Assembly: GCA_030065125.1 (NCBI GenBank)
Contig: JASJDM010000029.1
Location: forward strand, 1-64,000
Direction of reading: 5' to 3'
Length of the DNA: 64,000 nt
Source of the DNA: Lysobacterales bacterium
Lineage (GTDB): Bacteria > Pseudomonadota > Gammaproteobacteria > Xanthomonadales > SZUA-38
The notes under the pieces were generated by a model. It was not told the DNA's origin. It ran no database searches and saw nothing but the letters and a program-made list of their open reading frames with translations. Of this stretch, positions 13,729 to 22,249 are shown in pieces (the first letter of the stretch is position 1; each line of letters opens with the position of its first letter). The translations under genes were made by a program, and so were the position numbers.

Positions 13729-15099
13729 CTAACGATAAATCACCCCCGGCAACCACGTCACCAATCCCGGCACCAACGCCACCAGCAGCAGCACCATCAA
13801 CTGCACCACGATGAATGGAATGACGCCCCGGTAGATGTCCCGGGTCGCCACCGAGTCTTTGGCCACGCCGCGCAGGTAGAACAGCGCAAAACCAAATGGC
13901 GGGGTCAGGAAAGAGGTCTGCAGGTTCAGGGCGATGAGGATGCCCAGCCAGATGGGATCGATACCCATGGCCAGAAGGACGGGGCCGATGATGGGCACCA
14001 CCACGAAGGTAATCTCGATGAAGTCCAGCACGAAGCCCAGCAGGAACATCAGCAGCATCACCGCCACCAGTGCGCCGACGGTGCCGCCGGGCAGGTTGTT
14101 GAGCAGCTCGTGCACCGCCTCGTCGCCGCCGAAGCCCCGGAATACCAGGGAAAACACCGCTGCACCGATCAGGATCAGGAATACCATGGAGCTGACCTGG
14201 ACGGTGCTGCGCATGGTGTCCAGCAGTTTCTCGTAGGAAAACTGGCCCTGGACCAGTGCCAGCACCAGGGCGCCAACCGCGCCAACGCCCGCCGCCTCGG
14301 TGGGGGTTGCGATGCCGCCCAGGATGGATCCCAGCACCAGCACGATCAGCAGCAGGGGCGGCAGCATGGCCAGCAGCAGCCGGGACACCGACACATGCTC
14401 ATCATGATCTACGCGGCGCGGCACCCGCTCGGGTTGCAGCATGGCCACGCCCAGGATGTAAATCACGTAACCCAGCACCAGGATCAGGCCGGGCACGATG
14501 GCGCCGGCAAACAGGTCACCCACCGACACCGTGTCCGGAGAAAAAATCCCCAGGTCCCGCTGGGCCTGCTGGTAGGCGTTGGATATCACGTCGCCCAGCA
14601 GCACCAGCACGATGGACGGCGGAATGATCTGCCCCAGGGTGCCGGCGGCGCAGATTGTCCCGCAGGCGATGCGCGGGTCGTACTGGTTGCGCAGCATGGT
14701 GGGCAGAGACATCAGCCCCATGGTGACCACCGTGGCACCGACAATCCCGGTACTGGCAGCCATCAGCATGCCCACCAGCAGCACCGACACGCCCAGGCCG
14801 CCGCTGAGCCTGGAGAACACCACAGCCATGGATTCCAGCAGGTTCTCCGCCAGCCGCGACCGCTCCAGGGTCACCCCCATGAACACGAACAATGGCACCG
14901 CGATCAGGGTCTCGTTGGTCATGATGCCGTAGATGCGGTTGGGCACGGCTTCCAGGAAGGCCGGATCGAACACGCCCGCCAGGGCGCCGACTGCGGCGAA
15001 CAGCAGTGAGACCCCCGCCAGGGTGAATGCCACCGGAAATCCCAGCATCAGCGCGGCGCATACCGCCGCGAACAACGCCAGCGCCAGCCACGCCCCCAT
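13729..15099 (-). CDS. TRAP transporter large permease subunit (DctM family)
   Basis: DctM proteins form the sodium-driven transport channel of tripartite ATP-independent periplasmic transporters for carboxylates and related anions. The 456-residue protein is hydrophobic throughout, with about 12 membrane segments, and has family motifs such as NETLIAVPLFVFMGV, GGLGVSVLLVGMLMAASTG and PPSIVLVLLGD. Transported solute is set by the periplasmic DctP protein, which is not found in this window. The small permease gene lies 3 bp upstream on the same strand. Confidence 0.92.
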   Translation of the reverse strand: MGAWLALALFAAVCAALMLGFPVAFTLAGVSLLFAAVGALAGVFDPAFLEAVPNRIYGIMTNETLIAVPLFVFMGVTLERSRLAENLLESMAVVFSRLSGGLGVSVLLVGMLMAASTGIVGATVVTMGLMSLPTMLRNQYDPRIACGTICAAGTLGQIIPPSIVLVLLGDVISNAYQQAQRDLGIFSPDTVSVGDLFAGAIVPGLILVLGYVIYILGVAMLQPERVPRRVDHDEHVSVSRLLLAMLPPLLLIVLVLGSILGGIATPTEAAGVGAVGALVLALVQGQFSYEKLLDTMRSTVQVSSMVFLILIGAAVFSLVFRGFGGDEAVHELLNNLPGGTVGALVAVMLLMFLLGFVLDFIEITFVVVPIIGPVLLAMGIDPIWLGILIALNLQTSFLTPPFGFALFYLRGVAKDSVATRDIYRGVIPFIVVQLMVLLLVALVPGLVTWLPGVIYR

Positions 15100-15102
15100 C
15101 CC

Positions 15103-15603
15103 TCAACCCTCCCGCAGCCGGCGCAGACTGGACAGCGCCAGGGCAACGCCCTGGAGGATCAGGGAAACACAGAACAGCGGGATCAGGGTTTTCAGCAGGT
15201 AAACCCAGGGCAGGCCACCGGCTTCCCGGGATGCCTCTCCGTGGCCGTCGTTGGCAGTCCAGGATGCAACCACGTAATCCAGGGAGGTCCACAGGATAAA
15301 GCCGCAGGTGGGCAACAGCAGCAGCAGGACCCCCAGGAGGTTGACCCAGGCCTGGCGGCGCGGCGGAAAGCGATGATAGAAAATATCCACCCGCACGTGC
15401 TGGTCCAGCTTCAGGGTGTAGCCCGCGCCCAGCAGGAACACGATGGCGTGCATGTAGGTGACCGACTCCTGCACCGCCACGGAGCCGGCATTAAAACCGT
15501 AGCGGGCCAGCACGATGCCGAAGGTCACCAGCACCATGGCCAGGGTCAGCCAGGCGACCAGTCGCCCGGTGGTCTCGCTGATGGTTTCTAGGGTGCGAAT
15601 CAA
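15103..15603 (-). CDS. TRAP transporter small permease subunit (DctQ family)
   Basis: The 166-residue protein has four membrane segments in the DctQ arrangement, with VAWLTLAMVLVTFGIVLARY in the first and QHVRVDIFYHRFPPRRQAW in the conserved loop. It pairs with the DctM subunit encoded 3 bp downstream. It starts with TTG at 15603; the gap of 138 bp to the divergent gene at 15742 should hold promoters for both directions. The absence of a dctP-like gene on either side means the binding protein is encoded elsewhere or lost. Confidence 0.88.
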   Translation of the reverse strand: MIRTLETISETTGRLVAWLTLAMVLVTFGIVLARYGFNAGSVAVQESVTYMHAIVFLLGAGYTLKLDQHVRVDIFYHRFPPRRQAWVNLLGVLLLLLPTCGFILWTSLDYVVASWTANDGHGEASREAGGLPWVYLLKTLIPLFCVSLILQGVALALSSLRRLREG

Positions 15604-15741
15604 GCTGAGTCTTGTCTCCCTGCCTCCTGCCGGGATGCTCTCACGTTTCCCGGGCGATGAACACCGGGCGAACGTTCCATGGCCAGCAGCGCTGGCCGCG
15701 GCTATTATCTCGTCACCAGACAGGGGCTCGGAGAGTCAAGC

Positions 15742-16527
15742 ATGCCTATTGCCGGGGTTGTCAGCAGAGTTGCGGCCGCCATGCTGCTGGCTGTCGCATG
15801 GGTGGTCCCCTGCGCGCTGGCCGAAGACGACCTGCAGCGCCTCCGGTACATTGGCTACGCCTACGACGTCAAAAGCGGTGAGCTGCTGTACCAGGAACAG
15901 CATACCCAGCAGCTGCGCGGCGAGCTGCCCGTTTCACTGGACACGGTTTACCGGGGCCCTGACGGTGAACCCTTTGCCCAGCGCCAGGTGACCTACGGTG
16001 ACACCCCGTCCCAGCCGGTATTCGAGTTTGTCGACGACCGCCGCAGTTATGCCGAAGGCTCCTACCTGGATTCCGGCGAGCGCGTGGTGTTCAAGCGCAA
16101 GCAGCGTGACGTTGAACAGGCCAAGGTCAAGTTCGGCCGTCGGCCCATGGTGATCGACGCCGGGTTCGACCGCTTCATCCTGGAACGATGGGAGCAGCTG
16201 CAGAAAGGCAAGACGGTCAAGTTCGATTTCCTCAACGCCGCCCGCCTGGGGTCCATCGCGTTTCGCATTCGCAAGACTGGTGATCGCCAGACCGAGTACG
16301 GAGACGCCACGGATTTCGAGATGGACATCAGCAATTTCCTCCTGCGGATGCTGCTGGACCCGATCAAGATCTGCTATCTCAACCAGGACAAGTCCCTGTA
16401 CCAGTACAAGGGCATTTCCAACATCAAGGGGCCCGACAACAAGAACTACGTGGTGCGCATCGAGTACCCGCGGGACCAGCGCAGTCTCGGCACCGTCGAA
16501 GAGGCCCCGGCGGAGTTAGCTGAATAG
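15742..16527 (+). CDS. Exported protein of unknown function
   Basis: The product is 261 residues with an N-terminal signal peptide ending in CALA before EDDLQRL, so it is probably periplasmic. The mature part is rich in charged residues and beta patterns (YIGYAYDVKSGELLYQEQH, MVIDAGFDRFILERWEQL, GDATDFEMDISNFLLRML) and has a single cysteine (KICYLN). I do not recognise a domain; it resembles conserved hypothetical proteins that describe a 'path' from an oxidised or reduced substrate, but no catalytic motif is evident. The ATG at 15742 has GGAG nearby at 15730. Its last 12 bases overlap the convergent glycosyltransferase gene. Confidence 0.72.
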   Translation: MPIAGVVSRVAAAMLLAVAWVVPCALAEDDLQRLRYIGYAYDVKSGELLYQEQHTQQLRGELPVSLDTVYRGPDGEPFAQRQVTYGDTPSQPVFEFVDDRRSYAEGSYLDSGERVVFKRKQRDVEQAKVKFGRRPMVIDAGFDRFILERWEQLQKGKTVKFDFLNAARLGSIAFRIRKTGDRQTEYGDATDFEMDISNFLLRMLLDPIKICYLNQDKSLYQYKGISNIKGPDNKNYVVRIEYPRDQRSLGTVEEAPAELAE

Positions 16528-18921
16528 ATCAACGTAGCGTCGCCCGATGTTGCGCCAGTCCAGGGTCTCCACAAACCGGTTGGCCTGTTCCACCAGCGCC
16601 GTCCGCCGCGCCGGGTTTTCCAGTAGCTCCGCCACCACCTCGGCCATGCGGCCCAGATCATCCTCGATGATCAGCTCCTGCCCGCTGTGTACCGGGATGC
16701 CCTCCACCCCCTTGGTGGTGATGACCACCGGCACCCCGGCGGCAAAGTAGTCCAGCACCTTCATACGGGTGCCACCACCCTCCTGCAAGGGCACCACCGC
16801 CAGGTCACAGTCCTTGAGATAGGGCGCCACGCTGGCAACCGGACCGGTGAAGTGAAGCCGGGGATGCAGCTTGCGCCGGGGCGGCTCCGGGCCGATGGCC
16901 AGCACCTGGCAATCCAGTCCGCGCTGTTGCCAGGCGGGCAGCAGCTGGCTGGCCACCAGGGAGATGGCCTCCAGGTTGGGCCGGTAGCCGTACTGGCCGT
17001 GGAACACCACCACGAAATCGCAGTCGCCCAGGCCGAACTCGGCCCGCACGTTCACGGCCTCCACCGAGCGGGACTGGTCCAGTTCAACGCCGTGGGGAAT
17101 CACGGTCAGCAGGTGCGGCGCCACACCGTCCCGCTCCAGGGTATCCGCATCGGGCTGGGATACAGTCACCACCGCGTCACACTGGTTGGCCAGGCCGATC
17201 TCCACGCCGCGCAGAAAGCCGGACGCAGGGCTGCCGGCAACCCCCGGGTACTGCTGTTCGATGCGCTGATACTCCACGTTGTGTTCCACCATCATGGCGC
17301 TGCCGCCCAGCAGGTTGCGGGCCAGGATGCAGGGCCGGGCGTAGGCGGGGAACTCGGCGTGAAATACCTCCACGGATTCAGCCAGGGACAGGTACAGGCT
17401 GCGCAGTACGAATCCCCGGTCCACCATGGGACGGTACATACCCAGTTCGTTGACGGGCAGGCCCAGGGCGCGCAGCCGGGCGTTGCCGAGGAAGGCCGGC
17501 AAGCGCAGCAGGCGCAGCCAGGCAGGGTAGGGCAGTTCCCGGTGCTGGCCGTTTTCGAACAGGTGAAACCGGCGCGGGTCATCGGTTACTACCGCCACGG
17601 TGCCCACTTCCCGGGACACGGCCTCGGCGCTGCGCACGATTTTCACCGCCGCGCCGTGGTTGGCAGGGAACAGGTCGCTGCGGGTCACCATGACCCAGCG
17701 CACGCCCCGGCGTTGGCACAGCGGCCGCATGATCCGACAGATGCCGCGCCAGAATGCGTCCCCACCCCGGCGTTTGAGACTGTCCCAAAGCACGCCACCC
17801 GTGGCCCGGGGCGGGGCAGCGGCGCCCGGCGACGGGACGGGGCTGGTGCCGACCACCGCCGGCCGCAGCTTCACCCGGGTCGGGTTGTCCAGGTAGCGGC
17901 CCAGGGGCGCAAAATTTTGCGCCCGGTCATAGTGGCAGCGGGCCAGCTGCAGGGCATTGTCCGACAGGCCCCGGTAGCGGCCCGGCGATTCCATCAGCAT
18001 GGGCACGATGCGGCGGATGGTGTCAGCCAGTTCGCCGGGGCTGGAGACCACCCAGCCAGCATCGGCCTCGCGAATGGCCGGCGCCAGGTCAATGTAGTCG
18101 TTGACGATGACCGGCAGGCCATGACGCAGGTATTCCATCAGCCGGAAGCTGCGGCTGAACTGGCGCTCCACGTTAGGCTGGGCCAGCTCCAGTCCAACGT
18201 GGCTGCGGCCCAGCACGGCTTCGAATTCGGAATAGGGCAGCAGCTCGTCTACCCGATCAGGATCCCGGGAAAGCCGGGTCAGCCGGGCGGCACCGGACTG
18301 GTGGTCCAGCACCCCGTTGACCGCATCCAGGTAAGCCTGATCCTGGCGCCAGGGCCAGTTGACGCCGCCGGCAATCAGCTCCACCGTCTCGCCCGGGTCC
18401 AGCCGGGGCCCGACGTCGGCCACCTCACCTGTCAGCGGTACTACGTCCACCGGCAGCCGTTCCGACAGGTCGAAGCCGGCCATCATCAGGAACCCAACCT
18501 GCAGGTCGCGCTGGCGCTGGTTGCCCACCAGGAAGTGGTCGGCCCGCCGCAACAGCTGCGTCATGCGGGCCAGGGCCTCATGCAGGCTGCGGGGCTCGTA
18601 CACCGACTCCAGGATCCGGGGCGCTACCAGGTCCGCAATCACCGGCAGCTGGAGGCGATCGGGCAGGTCGGCCAGGAGGTCCCACAGGCCCACCAGCAGT
18701 GCGTCCGGAGACAGCCTGCTGAGCAGTTGCTCCAGTTCGGCTGGATCCCGGTAAACCGAGCAGTCGGCCGACTCATCGGCAGCACTGGCCGGAGCCACCA
18801 GATGCAGCTCATCGCCCCTCCCGCCCAGCCAGGTTTTCAGCTCAGCCGCCCGCTGGTCGCTGCCGCTGATGGGGCCGCTGCGGTCCAGCGGCCGGGCATG
18901 GCCCAGGTAGACCAGCTTCAC
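16516..18921 (-). CDS. Double glycosyltransferase (two GT-B units in one chain)
   Basis: This 801-residue cytoplasmic protein seems to contain two glycosyltransferase-like halves. The N-terminal half (~1-345) has a GT4-like end, SRSFRLMEYLRHGLPVIVN, and an upstream region listing display-type Rossmann folds. A proline/alanine-rich linker (~350-375) follows. The C-terminal half (~405-801) starts WVMVTRSDLFPANHGAAVKI, has HNVEYQRIEQQ and VTVSQPDADTLERDGV, and ends with a classical group 1 nucleotide-sugar site, VPLQEGGGTRMKVLDYFAAGVPVV. I infer a role in building a surface polysaccharide or glycan, but no other cell-envelope sugar genes lie nearby. GTG start; the overlap GTGA couples it to the upstream TPR gene. 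Confidence 0.82.
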   Translation of the reverse strand: MKLVYLGHARPLDRSGPISGSDQRAAELKTWLGGRGDELHLVAPASAADESADCSVYRDPAELEQLLSRLSPDALLVGLWDLLADLPDRLQLPVIADLVAPRILESVYEPRSLHEALARMTQLLRRADHFLVGNQRQRDLQVGFLMMAGFDLSERLPVDVVPLTGEVADVGPRLDPGETVELIAGGVNWPWRQDQAYLDAVNGVLDHQSGAARLTRLSRDPDRVDELLPYSEFEAVLGRSHVGLELAQPNVERQFSRSFRLMEYLRHGLPVIVNDYIDLAPAIREADAGWVVSSPGELADTIRRIVPMLMESPGRYRGLSDNALQLARCHYDRAQNFAPLGRYLDNPTRVKLRPAVVGTSPVPSPGAAAPPRATGGVLWDSLKRRGGDAFWRGICRIMRPLCQRRGVRWVMVTRSDLFPANHGAAVKIVRSAEAVSREVGTVAVVTDDPRRFHLFENGQHRELPYPAWLRLLRLPAFLGNARLRALGLPVNELGMYRPMVDRGFVLRSLYLSLAESVEVFHAEFPAYARPCILARNLLGGSAMMVEHNVEYQRIEQQYPGVAGSPASGFLRGVEIGLANQCDAVVTVSQPDADTLERDGVAPHLLTVIPHGVELDQSRSVEAVNVRAEFGLGDCDFVVVFHGQYGYRPNLEAISLVASQLLPAWQQRGLDCQVLAIGPEPPRRKLHPRLHFTGPVASVAPYLKDCDLAVVPLQEGGGTRMKVLDYFAAGVPVVITTKGVEGIPVHSGQELIIEDDLGRMAEVVAELLENPARRTALVEQANRFVETLDWRNIGRRYVDLFS

Positions 18922-19256
18922 CGGTTGTCCTCCGCCATACGTTTCGCCAGGCGCTTGAGAAACACCTCCAGCTCCCGGGTCAGCTGGGCGTCACCCTGCT
19001 GCCGGGCGGCCGACAGTCCCGATTGGTAGGCCTCCCGGGCCGCCTGCAGCATCCCCGCGCCCTCCCGGGCCTTGCCCAGGAATTTCCACGCAGCCGAGTA
19101 GCCCGGATTCTGCTGCACGCTGCGCTCCAGGTGTTCCACGGCCTGGGCGTAGTCCTCGCGCTCCAGCCAGGCCTGGCCCAGGGTCAGGCGCAGCAGGGCA
19201 TTGTCCTGGCCGCCGTCCAGAAGCGCCTGGAATCGGTTCAGCGTGGAATCATCCAT
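18918..19256 (-). CDS. Small tetratricopeptide-repeat protein
   Basis: The 112-residue protein consists of about three TPR helices pairs: LRLTLGQAWLEREDYAQAVEHLE, YSAAWKFLGKAREGAGMLQAA and a charged C-terminal helix. There is no signal peptide, so it is probably a cytoplasmic adaptor. Its stop overlaps the start of the double glycosyltransferase, which suggests that the two proteins work together, perhaps with the TPR unit as a scaffold. Function is otherwise unknown. Confidence 0.8.
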   Translation of the reverse strand: MDDSTLNRFQALLDGGQDNALLRLTLGQAWLEREDYAQAVEHLERSVQQNPGYSAAWKFLGKAREGAGMLQAAREAYQSGLSAARQQGDAQLTRELEVFLKRLAKRMAEDNR

Positions 19257-19296
19257 GGCCTGAATATTCGAAACTCATGGATTATTCAGGCCAGTC

Positions 19297-20754
19297 TCAA
19301 TCCCGCCAGAAGGCCGGCGAAAACAGCACCAGCAGGGTGAACAGCTCCAGCCGGCCCATCACCATGGCCAGGCTGAGAAACCACTTGGCCGGGTCAGCCA
19401 GGTCCGCGTAGTGGGGTCCTGCCTGGCCCAGTGCGGGGCCCAGGTTGTTCATGCACGACAGCACTGCCGACACCGCGGTGACCAGGTCCAGGCCGAAAGC
19501 CGCCAGGATCATGGACAGCACGATGAAACACAGCACGTATACCGAAAAGAAGCCCCACACCGACTGGATGACCTTTTCCGAAGCGCTGCGGTTGCCCAGC
19601 TTGATGGGGGTCATGGCATTGGGGTGGACCAGGCGGGTGATTTCCCGCACGCCCTGCTTGTACAGCAGGATGATGCGGATTACCTTCATGCCGCCGCCGG
19701 TGGAGCCGGCGCACGCGCCCACGCAGCTGAGCAGCAGCAGCAGCAGCGGCAGGGTACCCGGCCACAGGTAGTAGCTGTCGGTGCCAAAACCGGTGGTGGT
19801 GCCGATGGAGATCACCTGGAACATGCCGTAGCGCACGGCCTCCGGCACGCTGTCGTAGGTACCGCTGGTCCACAGCATCCAGCTGCAGACCACCACGGCG
19901 GCGATCAGGATGCTGATGAACGCCTTTAACTCCGGGTCGCCCTTATAGCCGGACATACTGGCCTGGCGCCAGGCCAGGAAGTGCAGGGCATAGTTGATGC
20001 CGGAGATAAACATGAACAGCATGCAGATTGCTTCGATCACGGGGCTGTTGAAATAGCCGATGCTCAGGTCGTGAGTGGAGAAGCCGCCGATGGCCACCGT
20101 GGAAAAGGCGTGGCCCACCGCGTCGAACACGTCCATGCCGGCCATCCAATAGGCGCTGGCGCAGATGATGGTGATCCAGAAATACAGGTACCAGAGCGCC
20201 TTGGCGGTTTCGGCGATGCGCGGAGTCAGCTTGTTGTCTTTCATGGGACCCGGGGTCTCCGCCCGGTACAGCTGCATACCACCGATGCGCAGCATGGGCA
20301 GAACCGCCACCGCCAGCACGATAATCCCCATGCCGCCCAGCCATTGCAGCTGCTGGCGGTAGAACAGGATACCCTTGGGCAGATCGTCGATGCCGGTCAG
20401 CACGGTAGCGCCGGTGGTGGTCAGCCCGGACATGGCCTCGAACACGGCATCGGTCAGGCTCATCACCGGCACATCGGACAGCACCAGGGGCACGGCGCCG
20501 GACAGTCCCAGTACAAACCAGCAGGCCACCACCACCACGAAGCCGTCGCGGATGCGCAGCTCCCGTCGGACGTGGCGAACCGGGAACCAGCAGACAAAAC
20601 CCAGCAGGGCCACCGCGGCCGCCCCTTCCAGGAATGGGAACCAGCTGCCGTCATCGTACAGCAGCCCCACGGCCGCCGGCGGCAGAAAGGTCAGGCTGGA
20701 CAGGATCAGCAGGATGCCGACGATGCGCTGGATGGAGGTGATTCGCGTGTTCAT
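19297..20754 (-). CDS. trkH: Trk system potassium uptake protein TrkH
   Basis: TrkH is the membrane channel-like subunit of the low-affinity K+ uptake system. The protein (~485 residues) has the eight-segment, four-pore-loop design with filter-like segments such as MSGLTTTGATVL, STVAIGGFSTHD, TTTGFGTDSYY and LNNLGPALG. It acts with the cytoplasmic NAD-binding subunit TrkA encoded 20 bp upstream on the same strand. I chose ATG at 20754 rather than the TTG one codon before. The position next to ntrX/ntrY and trkA is common in Xanthomonadales-like genomes. Confidence 0.96.
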   Translation of the reverse strand: MNTRITSIQRIVGILLILSSLTFLPPAAVGLLYDDGSWFPFLEGAAAVALLGFVCWFPVRHVRRELRIRDGFVVVVACWFVLGLSGAVPLVLSDVPVMSLTDAVFEAMSGLTTTGATVLTGIDDLPKGILFYRQQLQWLGGMGIIVLAVAVLPMLRIGGMQLYRAETPGPMKDNKLTPRIAETAKALWYLYFWITIICASAYWMAGMDVFDAVGHAFSTVAIGGFSTHDLSIGYFNSPVIEAICMLFMFISGINYALHFLAWRQASMSGYKGDPELKAFISILIAAVVVCSWMLWTSGTYDSVPEAVRYGMFQVISIGTTTGFGTDSYYLWPGTLPLLLLLLSCVGACAGSTGGGMKVIRIILLYKQGVREITRLVHPNAMTPIKLGNRSASEKVIQSVWGFFSVYVLCFIVLSMILAAFGLDLVTAVSAVLSCMNNLGPALGQAGPHYADLADPAKWFLSLAMVMGRLELFTLLVLFSPAFWRD

Positions 20755-20774
20755 CAATCGCGACCGGCTGCCTG

Positions 20775-22151
20775 CTACAGGAACGTCACGCCCACCTGGA
20801 ACAGGCTTTCCACTTCGGGAATCCTGCTCTTGTCCAGCACCAGCAGAATGACGTGGTCCTCGGGCTCAAACACCGCGTCGTGGTGGGCGATGATCAGGTC
20901 ATCCCCGCGCACGATTCCGACAATGGTGACGTCCGGCGGCAGCGGGATTTCCTCCACCGCCCGGCCCACCACCCGGGACGAACGGGAGTCGCCGTGGGCC
21001 ACGGCCTCGATGGCCTCAGCGGCGCCCTGGCGCAGGGAGTGCACCCGCACCATGTGACCACGCCGGACGTGGGTGAGCAGGGCACCAATGGTGACCTGCT
21101 GAGGTGACACCGCAATGTCGATGGCACCGGCTTCCATCATTTCCACGTAGGCCGCCCGGTTGACCAGGGAAATCACTTTCCTGGCCCCCATGCGCTTGGC
21201 CAGCATGGCCGACAGAACGTTGGCCTCGTCCTCGTTGGTCAGCGCGCAGAACACATCGGTCTGATCGATGTTCTCCTCCCGCAGCAGGTCTTCGTCGGAG
21301 CAATCCCCCACCAGCACGATGGACTTTTCCAGCCGCTCGGCAATCCATTCAGCCCGTTCCGGCGAGCGTTCCACCAGCTTGACGTTGTAGCGGTCCTCCA
21401 GCACCGCCGCCAGGTTGGCACCGATGTTGCCGCCACCGGCCAGGATCACCCGCCGGGCCGGTTTCTCCAGCTTGCGGATTTCGGTCATAACGGCGGGGAT
21501 ATCGCCCCGGGCAGCCAGGAAGAACACCACGTCTCCGCTCAGCATCACCGTGGTGCTGTCAGGCACCAGGGCTTTTTCTTCGCGGAAGATGGCGGCCACC
21601 CGAATGTCGATCTCCCCCGGCAGCATGCGGCGAAAATCCGATACGGCATGCCCTTCCAGGGCGCCGCCGTCCACCACCGCCACGGCCACCACCTGGGCCC
21701 GGCCCTGGGCAAAATCCAGCACCTGCAGGGCGCCGGGATACTCGATCAGCCGCTGCACGTGCTCGGTGACCAGTTTCTCCGGGCTGATCAGCACGTCCAC
21801 CGGACAGTGCTCGCCGGAAAACAGCTCGGGATAATTCAGGTACTCCGCCGCCCGCACCCGGGCGATCTTGGTGGGGGTGTGAAAAATGGTGTAACACACC
21901 TGGCAGGCCACCATGTTGATCTCGTCGCTGTTGGTCAGCGCCACCACCATATCGGCGTCCTCGGCGCCGGCCCGGGTCAACACCGTGGGATGGGACGCGT
22001 TGCCCAGCACCCCGCGGATATCGAGCTTGTCCTGCAGTTCCGACAGCCGCTCGGCGTTGGTGTCCACCACGGTGATGTCGTTTTCTTCCCGGGACAGGCT
22101 GCTGGCGACGGACGAGCCGACCTGACCGGCACCGAGGATCATGATTTTCAT
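20775..22151 (-). CDS. trkA: Trk potassium uptake regulatory subunit TrkA
   Basis: TrkA is the peripheral NAD(H)-binding subunit that gates TrkH. The 458-residue protein contains two RCK units: the first begins MKIMILGAGQVGSSVASSL, the second has ILAGGGNIGANLAAVLEDR near residue 237; each is followed by a TrkA-C domain (for example LLTHVRRGHMVRVHSL). Length and order match the E. coli protein. It is upstream of trkH in the same transcription unit and follows ntrX at a 98-bp distance. Confidence 0.96.
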   Translation of the reverse strand: MKIMILGAGQVGSSVASSLSREENDITVVDTNAERLSELQDKLDIRGVLGNASHPTVLTRAGAEDADMVVALTNSDEINMVACQVCYTIFHTPTKIARVRAAEYLNYPELFSGEHCPVDVLISPEKLVTEHVQRLIEYPGALQVLDFAQGRAQVVAVAVVDGGALEGHAVSDFRRMLPGEIDIRVAAIFREEKALVPDSTTVMLSGDVVFFLAARGDIPAVMTEIRKLEKPARRVILAGGGNIGANLAAVLEDRYNVKLVERSPERAEWIAERLEKSIVLVGDCSDEDLLREENIDQTDVFCALTNEDEANVLSAMLAKRMGARKVISLVNRAAYVEMMEAGAIDIAVSPQQVTIGALLTHVRRGHMVRVHSLRQGAAEAIEAVAHGDSRSSRVVGRAVEEIPLPPDVTIVGIVRGDDLIIAHHDAVFEPEDHVILLVLDKSRIPEVESLFQVGVTFL

Positions 22152-22249
22152 GGGTAGCCCCAGTTCATGTTAGTGGCCTGGCAGACTGTTGAAGAATGCT
22201 GTTTCTCGTCGCGAGTTCATGAAAAATGCAGGCTAATTGGTCGCCCTGT

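Noticed and set aside
16687..19029. Another long plus-strand frame opposite the glycosyltransferase gene
   Set aside because: It is a shadow of the double glycosyltransferase and TPR genes; the product looks like random low-complexity sequence.
22180..22245. Sequence GACTGTTGAAGAATGCTG before ntrX as a transposon end
   Set aside because: It resembles transposon ends in style only; I found no partner inverted end or target duplication.
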